A stretch of 5,881 bases of DNA from Bifidobacterium breve (GTDB lineage Bacteria > Actinomycetota > Actinomycetes > S36-B12), in contig CAMDKJ010000111.1 in the NCBI GenBank assembly GCA_945900705.1, positions 1 to 5,881 of the forward strand, given 5' to 3'. The position numbers and the translations under genes are program-made. Positions 1-4,920 of the stretch are shown here, one piece after another; position 1 is the first letter of the stretch; every line of letters starts with the position of its first letter. The notes below the pieces were generated by a model that was not told the DNA's origin, did no database searches, and saw only the letters and a program-made list of their open reading frames with translations.

Positions 1-466
1 CTAAATAAGTTGCGGTGGCTTCACCTTCGAGGTTCGGGTCGGTTGCCAAAATAACTTCGGTGATCGCGCCGTCGGCAAGCCGTGCGATCAATTCGCGAAT
101 CCGCAGTGCATCTGGGCCGATGCCTTCGATCGGGCTAATGGCACCACCGAGTACGTGGTAGCGGCCGCGAAATTCACGGGTCTTCTCGATCGCAACGACG
201 TCCTTGGATTCTTCAACAACACACAAGATCGTTAGATCACGCTTTGGGTCACGGCAGATGCGGCAGTGATCTTCCTCGGCGACGTTGCCGCAAACCACGC
301 AGAACTGCACTTTGTCTTTGACTTCGCGGAGCGCATTAGCCAAACGCTCGACATCAATTGGGTCGCAGGCCAAGATGTAGAAGGCAATTCGCTGCGCACT
401 TTTGGGGCCAACACCAGGGAGGCGGCCCAACTCATCGATTAAATCCTGTACTACGCCTTCATACAT
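1..466 (-). CDS. recR: Recombination protein RecR (3' end cut by window edge)
   Basis: RecR acts in the cytoplasm with RecO (and RecF) to load RecA at single-strand gaps during recombinational repair. The visible 155 codons begin MYEGVVQDLIDELGRLPGVG. They show the helix-hairpin-helix LPGVGPKSAQRIAF at about residues 16-29, then a four-cysteine zinc finger (CVVC ... CRIC, about residues 57-72), then the start of the Toprim domain (LTILCVVEESKDV) and the conserved DPNLEGEATATYL. The family is about 200 residues long, so roughly 45 C-terminal residues lie outside the window. The ATG at 464-466 comes one base after the TGA of dnaX, so the two genes are almost certainly co-transcribed and probably translationally coupled. 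The small nucleoid protein gene ybaB, which often sits between dnaX and recR in bacteria, is absent here. The call is secure; only the truncation limits it. Confidence 0.96.
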   Translation of the reverse strand, partial: MYEGVVQDLIDELGRLPGVGPKSAQRIAFYILACDPIDVERLANALREVKDKVQFCVVCGNVAEEDHCRICRDPKRDLTILCVVEESKDVVAIEKTREFRGRYHVLGGAISPIEGIGPDALRIRELIARLADGAITEVILATDPNLEGEATATYL

Positions 467-467
467 G

Positions 468-2204
468 TCAGTGCTCGATCTCGCCGATTTGTGTGGCCCC
501 TAACGCCCGCAGTGCTAGATCTACCCCGGATGAGTCATCCATGTTTTCGTCATCCAAGCTCGGAGTATCGGCCACCTGAGGGCTGGTGCGCTCCGCACCC
601 GTTGAGGTCAAGGTCGAAGCGACATCAGGTGCGAGCACTACATCGATCTTGACGTCGAGCTGCAAAACATCAAGGATTGCTTGCCGCAGGCGCTCATCGT
701 GGCCGCTCGCGCGCGCATTGTTGATCTTGTTCGCATTGTCTAGGCCAACAGCCAGCACCCCATTAACAAGCGACAGCGGGGCCGAAACACTAAAGAGCAC
801 CCATGCCACCCGCGAATATGACTTAACCGCATCAAGGACAGCCGGCCACATTGACTTAAGCTCGGGCAGCCCCACCCCACTCGCCGTTGCAGCAACAACT
901 GGGGCTGCGGCCACCGGCTCTTCAACCGCTGGTGTTTTGCTCTCCGCGGGCGCCTTACCCGTCGACGGCGCGACTTCAGACAACTTGCGAGGTCGTGACG
1001 GTGGCCCAGGCTCAGCAGATTGCGCAGCAATCACACGCTGGAACTCCCCGGTAGCCATCCGCCGTTCGAGTTGATCAAGGCGAGCCAAAAACCCGCGTTC
1101 ATTGGCATCAGCGGCCGGCAGTAGCAACCGCGCCACCATCAACTCGAGGTGCAGGCGCGGAGCGGTGGCCCCCTTTAGTGCACTGAGCGCTTCACTAACC
1201 ACTTCGGCTGCCCGCGCGAGTTCAGCGGCCCCGAACAGGTGAGCTTGTTCGATCTCGCGGGCCACTTGATCATCAGGTGCATCGATCAAACCGGTTTCAA
1301 CGGCCCCTGGCACATTCTGCAAAACAATGAGATCGCGCAGGCGCTCAAGGAGGTCAGTGACGAAGCGTCGTGGCTCATGGCCGGCCTCCATCACGCGATC
1401 AATGACAATGAACAATGCCGCGCCATCATGCACCGCGAGCGCATCAACGGTTTCATCAAGCAAGGTGGCATCGGTCATGCCCAACTGCAAAACGGCTTCG
1501 GCGTAGGTAACCCCCTGCGGGCCACTGCCAGAAATGACCTGGCCTAGTACCGAGAGGCTGTCGCGCACACTGCCGGCACCGGCGCGCGCTATTAAGGCCA
1601 AAGCTGCTGGCTCGGCCGGGATGCCCTCGGCTTCACAGACGGTGGCCAAATGCTGCTGCAGTAATTTCACCGGCAAGAGTCGGAAGGTGTAGTTGTGGGT
1701 GCGTGAGCGAATGGTTGGCAACACTTTCTCGGCCTCGGTGGTTGCAAAGATAAACCTCACATGCTCGGGAGGCTCTTCAACCAACTTGAGCAGTGCATTG
1801 AAACCAGCTGACGAAACCATGTGGGCCTCATCGATGATGTAAATCTTGTAACGCGATGAAGCCGGGGCAAACATCGCGCGTTCGCGCAGATCGCGGGTAT
1901 CGTCGACACCACCGTGGCTCGCCGCATCTAGCTCAATGACATCGAGCGAACCAGGGCCATTTGCCGCTAGGTCGGTACAACTTTGACAGACCCCGCACGG
2001 GTCAGGGGTCGGGCCTTGCTCGCAGTTAAGGGAGCGGGCCATGATCCGAGCGGTTGAGGTCTTGCCACAGCCGCGGGGGCCTGAAAAGAGATAAGCGTGA
2101 TGGACGCGGTCGTTAGCTAAGGCTCGGCGCAGCGGCCCGGTGACGTGCTCTTGACCAACTACTTCGTCCAAGGTCGCAGGGCGATAGGTGCGGTACAAGG
2201 CCAT
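468..2204 (-). CDS. dnaX: DNA polymerase III subunit gamma/tau (clamp loader ATPase)
   Basis: This is the clamp-loader ATPase that, with delta and delta', loads the beta sliding clamp at the replication fork. Counting from the ATG at 2204 (578 aa), the order is the N-terminal MALYRTYRPATLDEVVGQEH, Walker A GPRGCGKTS at 42-50, a zinc module with Cys61, Cys70, Cys73 and Cys76, Walker B with DEAH at 125-128, a sensor-1/arginine region (FATTEAEKVLPTIRSRTHNY) and sensor-2 (GSVRDSLSVLGQ). A Pro/Ala-rich linker follows, then a folded C-terminal module (about 440-530) like that of tau. The reading frame also allows GTG starts at 2219 and 2210. I chose the ATG because actinobacterial DnaX proteins start MALYR-YRP, although the best ribosome-binding match is better spaced for the GTG at 2210. 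ffs lies just upstream and recR one base downstream. I saw no programmed frameshift site. Confidence 0.97.
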   Translation of the reverse strand: MALYRTYRPATLDEVVGQEHVTGPLRRALANDRVHHAYLFSGPRGCGKTSTARIMARSLNCEQGPTPDPCGVCQSCTDLAANGPGSLDVIELDAASHGGVDDTRDLRERAMFAPASSRYKIYIIDEAHMVSSAGFNALLKLVEEPPEHVRFIFATTEAEKVLPTIRSRTHNYTFRLLPVKLLQQHLATVCEAEGIPAEPAALALIARAGAGSVRDSLSVLGQVISGSGPQGVTYAEAVLQLGMTDATLLDETVDALAVHDGAALFIVIDRVMEAGHEPRRFVTDLLERLRDLIVLQNVPGAVETGLIDAPDDQVAREIEQAHLFGAAELARAAEVVSEALSALKGATAPRLHLELMVARLLLPAADANERGFLARLDQLERRMATGEFQRVIAAQSAEPGPPSRPRKLSEVAPSTGKAPAESKTPAVEEPVAAAPVVAATASGVGLPELKSMWPAVLDAVKSYSRVAWVLFSVSAPLSLVNGVLAVGLDNANKINNARASGHDERLRQAILDVLQLDVKIDVVLAPDVASTLTSTGAERTSPQVADTPSLDDENMDDSSGVDLALRALGATQIGEIEH

Positions 2205-2215
2205 TGACACAAGCG

Positions 2216-2222
2216 CCACCTT
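2216..2222 (-). promoter_or_regulatory. Ribosome-binding site of dnaX
   Basis: The minus strand reads AAGGTGG here. It ends 5 nt before an in-frame GTG (2210-2208) and 11 nt before the ATG (2204-2202). The spacing favours the GTG, while protein family similarity favours the ATG; the two differ by only two residues. The site also overlaps the third possible start, the GTG at 2219, and so argues against that one. Confidence 0.5.
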
Positions 2223-2282
2223 AACTGCCCACTATGACGATGCATGTGGTCGCTGGCTCGAAAGTGACGGGTGAAATACAGG

Positions 2283-2370
2283 GACCCCCCGCGCACCCAT
2301 CAGAGCCCGCCTGCCCTTGCTGCCTTCCGGCCCTGGGGGGGTTCAGCGAGGTGACGCCGCACGAGGGGTC
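2283..2370 (-). ncRNA. ffs: Bacterial small signal recognition particle RNA (4.5S type)
   Basis: This is the RNA core of the signal recognition particle, which binds Ffh and directs ribosomes making membrane and exported proteins to FtsY and the Sec translocon. The minus strand contains the diagnostic apical segment GGGCCGGAAGGCAGCAAGGG, with the GGAA tetraloop and the conserved internal-loop bases bound by Ffh. The ends close with a 12-bp helix: GACCCCTCGTGC at the 5' end (2370-2359) pairs with GCGCGGGGGGTC at the 3' end (2294-2283), allowing G-U pairs. At about 88 nt it is the hairpin-only form lacking an Alu domain. It lies between tRNA-Ser(GGA) and dnaX. Ends are set by the helix and may be off by a few bases. 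The closing helix followed by TGTATTTC could itself help terminate transcription. Confidence 0.93.
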
Positions 2371-2377
2371 AACGCCA

Positions 2378-2383
2378 AGGGTA
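2378..2383 (-). promoter_or_regulatory. Probable -10 element of ffs
   Basis: The minus strand reads TACCCT, a TANNNT match, exactly 7 nt before the predicted first base of the SRP RNA. No good -35 hexamer stands at 16-18 nt spacing. The same arrangement occurs before both tRNA genes in this window, which supports the reading. Confidence 0.4.
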
Positions 2384-2445
2384 ACGCCGCCGCATCCACT
2401 AATGGAATACCGGTAGCCGCATGTATCCGCAGGAGCCAACACTTG

Positions 2446-2451
2446 TAATCT
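2446..2451 (+). promoter_or_regulatory. Probable -10 element of tRNA-Ser(GGA)
   Basis: TAATCT, preceded by TTG, ends 7 nt before the mature tRNA 5' end. No convincing -35 is seen. The neighbouring tRNA-Ser(CGA) has the same TTG-TANNNT block at the same distance. Confidence 0.4.
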
Positions 2452-2458
2452 CCGGAGC

Positions 2459-2546
2459 GGAGGATTCGCCTAGTGGCCTATGGCGCTCGCTTGGAAAGCG
2501 GGTTGGGGGAAACCCCTCAGGGGTTCAAATCCCCTATCCTCCGCCA
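2459..2546 (+). tRNA. tRNA-Ser, anticodon GGA
   Basis: This class II (long variable arm) serine tRNA reads UCC and UCU codons. The acceptor stem is GGAGGAT (2459-2465) with ATCCTCC (2536-2542), followed by discriminator G2543 and an encoded CCA (2544-2546). The anticodon stem CTCGC/GCGGG closes the loop TTGGAAA (2491-2497), giving anticodon GGA at 2493-2495. The extra arm folds on a GGGG/CCCC hairpin around 2505-2516, and the T arm is GGGGTTCAAATCCCC. It points away from ffs, with the two genes back to back, and marks the left border of the accessory interval. Confidence 0.97.
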
Positions 2547-2555
2547 GCGCAAGCC

Positions 2556-2571
2556 CGCGCCATTAGGCGCG
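2556..2571 (+). terminator. Hairpin after tRNA-Ser(GGA), possible terminator
   Basis: CGCGCC-ATTA-GGCGCG is a perfect 6-bp GC-only stem with a 4-nt loop, starting 9 nt after the tRNA CCA end. The following ATACCTTTC is only weakly U-rich, so this is a possible rather than a clear intrinsic terminator. Confidence 0.4.
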
Positions 2572-2795
2572 ATACCTTTCAGTTAGGGGCCTCGATGCGG
2601 TGTTCGGGCGGGCGGGGTTGAGGCGTCCGAGGAGCCGCTGGAGGAAGAACAGCCAGCAGGGGCTGTCACGGTCGTGGTGGTCAGGAGGAATAGCGCCCGG
2701 GTCGGCGAGGGTCTGCAATTCATCGGCTGTTTAAACAAGCGCCGGAACACGAATATCACGATAAGGATTGCGCTTTCACGAACGGGAGAAAATGC

Positions 2796-2820
2796 CACCA
2801 AGTGCTGCAGGTACTTGGTG
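2796..2820. repeat. Inverted repeat (10-bp hairpin), possible minus-strand terminator
   Basis: CACCAAGT pairs with ACTTGGTG (8 perfect pairs). A further G-U and C-G pair leave a 5-nt loop. Read on the minus strand, the hairpin is followed by GCATTTTC, which resembles a short intrinsic terminator tract. On the plus strand no U-run follows. It lies about 120 nt upstream of the H-protein-like gene, so it could insulate that gene or sit in its leader. Confidence 0.4.
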
Positions 2821-2923
2821 ACTTAACCAGATCTGCCTGCGCCGCTTGTGGTGGCCCGTGAGCACCCCGCCTGTTCTGGGTGTTCTTGGCTATGAGTTAC
2901 CCTTTGGCTCGCTATTGCGGAAC

Positions 2924-2929
2924 AGGGGA
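2924..2929 (+). promoter_or_regulatory. Ribosome-binding site of the H-protein-like gene
   Basis: AGGGGA lies 9 nt before the ATG at 2939. It supports that start, which places the hydrophobic signal peptide right at the N-terminus, over the longer upstream frame. Confidence 0.55.
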
Positions 2930-2938
2930 ACATTGTTC

Positions 2939-3481
2939 ATGAGACCTTCATCTCGTCGAATGACAGTGCTTGTGCCAATAGCCGTACTTGCTAGCAGCCT
3001 GACGGCTTGCGGTTCGGATACCGCCGATGCTTCAGATGCCTCAGATGCCTCCACCTCAACGCAATTGAAGGGGACCGCTGTCAAAGGCGAATCCAGTGTG
3101 TTAGCGACCCTCATGGAGTCCGGCAAACCAGAAGGGGATTACCGCTACACCGACGACCACATGTGGGTAAGGCGAAACGCTGACGGCACGGTGGAATTTG
3201 GGCTTACCAATTTTGCCCAAGAAGCGTTGGGTGACATTGTCTATTTGGACTTACCGAAACCCGGAACCAATTATAAGGCCAATAGTGCCTGTGGTTCCCT
3301 GGAGTCAACCAAATCTATGATTGATATTGTCACACCCCTTGACGGCTTCGTCACGGAGATAAATAAGGGATTGATCGAAAACCCAGGGAAAATCAACGAC
3401 GATCCTTATGGTTCCTGGTTGATTAGACTGGCGCCTGACAGTTCCACCGCATTCGATTCGCTCAGCAAAACACCGACATAG
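2939..3481 (+). CDS. Predicted lipoprotein with a glycine-cleavage H-protein (lipoyl) domain
   Basis: Residues 1-24 look like a lipoprotein signal peptide: basic MRPSSRR, hydrophobic MTVLVPIAVLASS and lipobox LTAC with Cys24. A (DAS)x3 linker follows. Residues 68-166 match GcvH along its length: YTDDHMWV, GLTNFAQEALGD, ESTKSMIDIVTP with lipoyl-acceptor Lys125, and GKINDDPYGSWLIRL. The family usually has DPYG-x-GWL, so one residue is missing there. Cytoplasmic H-proteins carry a lipoyl arm that shuttles aminomethyl groups and reducing equivalents among the P, T and L proteins; none of these is encoded here. The ATG at 2939 has an AGGGGA site 9 nt upstream. A longer frame opens at about 2846, but its extra residues would bury the signal peptide. 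The gene stands alone between two tRNA-Ser genes and ends in TAG. The domain call is strong; export and lipoylation are inferred, and the function is unknown. Confidence 0.88.
   Translation: MRPSSRRMTVLVPIAVLASSLTACGSDTADASDASDASTSTQLKGTAVKGESSVLATLMESGKPEGDYRYTDDHMWVRRNADGTVEFGLTNFAQEALGDIVYLDLPKPGTNYKANSACGSLESTKSMIDIVTPLDGFVTEINKGLIENPGKINDDPYGSWLIRLAPDSSTAFDSLSKTPT
3026..3052 (+). repeat. Three tandem 9-bp units encoding Asp-Ala-Ser
   Basis: GATGCTTCA, GATGCCTCA and GATGCCTCC follow one another in frame and encode DAS-DAS-DAS just after the lipobox cysteine. They form a flexible acidic/Ser linker between the predicted lipid anchor and the H-protein domain. Such repeats can change copy number by slippage without breaking the frame. 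Confidence 0.85.
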
Positions 3482-3552
3482 CAGGTTGAGGTGAGGTTGT
3501 CGGTGTGGTCCGATTCGGGCCATTTAACTCTTGCGCTATTTAACACTTAAGG

Positions 3553-3609
3553 TTTTCGTTTTTCGTTCTTGGCTTGTCCGAGTGAGGATTTGGTGACCCA
3601 ATGTCGGAC
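3553..3609. other. T-rich 7-bp tandem repeat followed by a nested palindrome
   Basis: TTTTCGT is repeated twice in tandem (3553-3566) and runs into TCTTGG. It is followed by an imperfect stem: GTCCGA (3576-3581) pairs with TCGGAC (3604-3609), enclosing an inner TTGG-TGAC-CCAA hairpin (3590-3601). It lies about 70 nt after the stop codon of the H-protein-like gene. The T-run precedes the hairpin instead of following it, so it is not a standard intrinsic terminator. The rest of 3482-3649 shows nothing recognisable. Confidence 0.35.
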
Positions 3610-3649
3610 TGAGGCAACAACAGATTCCTAGCAGCCCGCTGGGCGGCCC

Positions 3650-4148
3650 TCATTTTCGGCGATACCTAACGGGCTCGAGTCTCGTCCTGTCGATGATCAC
3701 AGTCGTCCCCTTGCCCGATGGGGCCGAACCAAGGATGGAACCCGTAACAATGCCCTCGGGCAGGACAGTGTCGGGATCGGTCGTGTCGTAAGTCACGCCA
3801 TCGACTGTGATGCGGGCGCCGACACGGACGGTGGGGTCAGAGGTGCGGAGTAATTCATCTTCTGACGAGCCCAGCGCAGCGCGCTTGACGCGCTTATCAA
3901 CGAAAGGCGCTAGAGCTGGAAGCCTCCGGGTCGAACCCGTCGTAGGTACAGGTCGCCGGATCCTGAACAGTGCATTTGGGCGGGCTACAACCTTCCTGTG
4001 AGGGTGCGGGGGAAACCTTTCCGTCATTCACGCCAGAAGGCGCTGACTAAGAGGACTCCGGCGCACCCGAACCGCACGCCTACAGGACCCAGGCAAACAC
4101 CGCTATCGGCAAGGGCGAACGAATCCGCCAAGCCGGGTATTTGTACAG
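3650..4148 (-). pseudogene. Decayed gene for a probable lipoprotein of unknown family
   Basis: Read on the minus strand from 4148, the frame gives a hydrophobic stretch SPLPIAVFAWVL, a TAG at 4082-4080, then ACGSGAPESS (like a lipobox cysteine followed by a small polar run). A second TAG stands at 4049-4047. It continues as VNDGKVSPAPSQEGCSPPKC, TVQDPATCTYDGFDPEASSS and SAF, and hits a TGA at 3899-3897. Dropping one base at about 3902 joins this smoothly to another frame, FVDKRVKRAALGSSEDELLR onward, which ends VIIDRTRLEPVRYRRK and a TGA at 3652-3650. The repaired mature protein would have about 141 residues. No ATG or GTG start precedes the signal-like part, which abuts the tRNA-Ser(CGA) gene. 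I do not recognise the C-terminal domain. Two stops, a frameshift and no start point to a dead gene; the N-terminal lipoprotein reading is less sure than the C-terminal frame. Confidence 0.5.
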
Positions 4149-4149
4149 T
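4144..4149 (+). promoter_or_regulatory. Probable -10 element of tRNA-Ser(CGA)
   Basis: TACAGT, preceded by TTG, ends 7 nt before the mature tRNA 5' end. No convincing -35 is visible. Position and sequence parallel the -10 of tRNA-Ser(GGA). Confidence 0.4.
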
Positions 4150-4156
4150 TCTCTGC

Positions 4157-4246
4157 GGTGGCGTGTCCGAGCGGCCAAAGGAGCACGCCTCGAAAGCGTG
4201 TGTGGGGGAAACTCCACCGTGGGTTCAAATCCCACCGCCACCGCCA
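4157..4246 (+). tRNA. tRNA-Ser, anticodon CGA
   Basis: This class II serine tRNA reads UCG codons. The acceptor stem is GGTGGCG (4157-4163) with CGCCACC (4236-4242), followed by discriminator G4243 and an encoded CCA (4244-4246). The anticodon stem CACGC/GCGTG closes the loop CTCGAAA, giving anticodon CGA at 4191-4193. The T arm is GTGGGTTCAAATCCCAC and a long variable arm precedes it. Its 3' end lies only 11 nt from the stop codon of the convergent LytR_C gene. It shares 13 identical T-arm bases (GGGTTCAAATCCC) with tRNA-Ser(GGA) and forms the right border of the accessory interval. Confidence 0.97.
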
Positions 4247-4257
4247 AAATCGCGGCA

Positions 4258-4920
4258 TCAACTGGCGCTGGGCGATGGTGCGATCTCGCTGGGCGGCTCA
4301 CTTGCCGCCTCTTGAGTAGGTGCCGGCTCCGCGCTTGCGCAACCTGGCCCGGAGGTTGATGCTGATGGTGATGCCATGGCGGCGGCAATCTGCGCTTCAC
4401 CTTCAAGCTCAGTGAATTCAGCACCAACAGCTAAGTCAACGATTTTTCCCGTGCGATTATCTTGAACCAGAACTGCACCGGGGAAATGGAAAGCAAGTAG
4501 TTGGGCTCGGCTGGCACCCTTTGGGCCGTAGCGGATTTCAGCAACCCCTTGAACATTCTTACTCATCGGGTCATTGCCAACCTCTTGGATGATGAACCCG
4601 CGGGCTTTAAGTACTTTGGCGGTGTCGCCCGCTAACCCGATTTTATTTGTGGAGTTGTAGACCGAAACTTTTACTTTGCTGCTTATCGGAAGCACCTCGG
4701 CCGGGTTCACCATTGTGGTCTCACACGGCAGCGGCTCGGCGATCGAACTTTGCGATGGATCGGCCTGCGGGGTGCCGCTGCCGCGGAAGATCAGCGAAAC
4801 TCCAAAACCGATTGCGAAAAGCACGACGATGCCAACCAAGATGAAAATTAATAGGCGCCAGATCGGCGTCCGGCGCCGCGGTGTCGGGCGCCGAGTTATC
4901 GAGCTCTCGCGATAGCTCAT
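4258..4920 (-). CDS. Single-pass membrane protein with LytR_C domain
   Basis: This 220-residue protein has a basic cytoplasmic N-terminus (RRPTPRRRTP), one membrane helix at about 20-45 (IWRLLIFILVGIVVLFAIGF and on), a short linker with Cys66 and a LytR_C domain at about 82-170 (KVKVSVYNSTNKIGLAGDTA, then LKARGFIIQEVGND). It ends in a Pro/Ser/Ala-rich low-complexity tail. LytR_C domains occur at the C-terminus of LytR-CpsA-Psr cell-wall glycopolymer transferases and as stand-alone membrane proteins in actinobacteria, such as mycobacterial VirR. An envelope role outside the membrane is therefore likely, but no enzymatic activity is implied. The frame is open upstream to 4977. The ATG at 4920 is chosen because AGGAGG lies 4 nt before it and it overlaps the tadA stop as TGATG. 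It is the last gene of the operon and converges with tRNA-Ser(CGA). Confidence 0.88.
   Translation of the reverse strand: MSYRESSITRRPTPRRRTPIWRLLIFILVGIVVLFAIGFGVSLIFRGSGTPQADPSQSSIAEPLPCETTMVNPAEVLPISSKVKVSVYNSTNKIGLAGDTAKVLKARGFIIQEVGNDPMSKNVQGVAEIRYGPKGASRAQLLAFHFPGAVLVQDNRTGKIVDLAVGAEFTELEGEAQIAAAMASPSASTSGPGCASAEPAPTQEAASEPPSEIAPSPSAS

Larger units (their letters stand above)
2547..2938. other. Intergenic stretch downstream of tRNA-Ser(GGA), no convincing gene
   Basis: This 392-base stretch separates the tRNA from the H-protein-like gene. It holds a GC-rich hairpin at 2556-2571, a stronger 10-bp hairpin at 2796-2820 and the ribosome-binding site of the next gene. On the minus strand, 2723-2583 would encode a 46-residue peptide that begins like a lipoprotein (ALFLLTTTTVTAPAGC, then a Ser-rich run). 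Its lipobox has Pro at -3, no ribosome-binding site is visible, and the frame ends 37 nt from the tRNA, so I treat it as a possible remnant rather than a gene. No convincing promoter for the plus-strand gene was found. Confidence 0.6.

Noticed and set aside
1239..1547. Plus-strand 102-codon open frame antisense to dnaX.
   Set aside because: It lies wholly within the strongly supported dnaX coding region, has no ribosome-binding site and shows no recognisable domain; it is a frame shadow.
2221..2442. Overlapping open frames on both strands across the ffs gene.
   Set aside because: The segment is fully explained by the SRP RNA, whose helix and GGAA loop are clear; the frames have no family features.
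2846..2938. N-terminal extension of the H-protein-like gene by 31 codons.
   Set aside because: It would place the signal peptide internally, it lacks a ribosome-binding site, and an AGGGGA site correctly spaced before the ATG at 2939 supports the shorter form.
2939..3481. Biotinyl/lipoyl carrier of an acyl-transferase (E2 or BCCP type) as an alternative to H-protein.
   Set aside because: E2 and BCCP domains use DKA or MKM motifs and are shorter; here the ESTK, GLTNFAQEALGD and INDDPYG motifs are specific to the H-protein family.
2569..3667. The 9-mer GCGATACCT occurs at both 2569-2577 and 3659-3667, possible direct repeats flanking an insertion.
   Set aside because: A shared 9-mer between two places in about 1 kb is expected by chance, and the flanking bases do not match.
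3927..3940. CGGGTCGAACCCG resembles a tRNA T arm, suggesting a tRNA fragment or attachment site.
   Set aside because: No acceptor stem, anticodon arm or CCA end surrounds it, it differs from both tRNA-Ser T arms, and it falls inside the decayed minus-strand frame (YDGFDPE).
3998..4315. Plus-strand open frame running through tRNA-Ser(CGA).
   Set aside because: It is read through a well-folded tRNA gene and into the antisense of the LytR_C gene, and the protein is low-complexity with no family resemblance.
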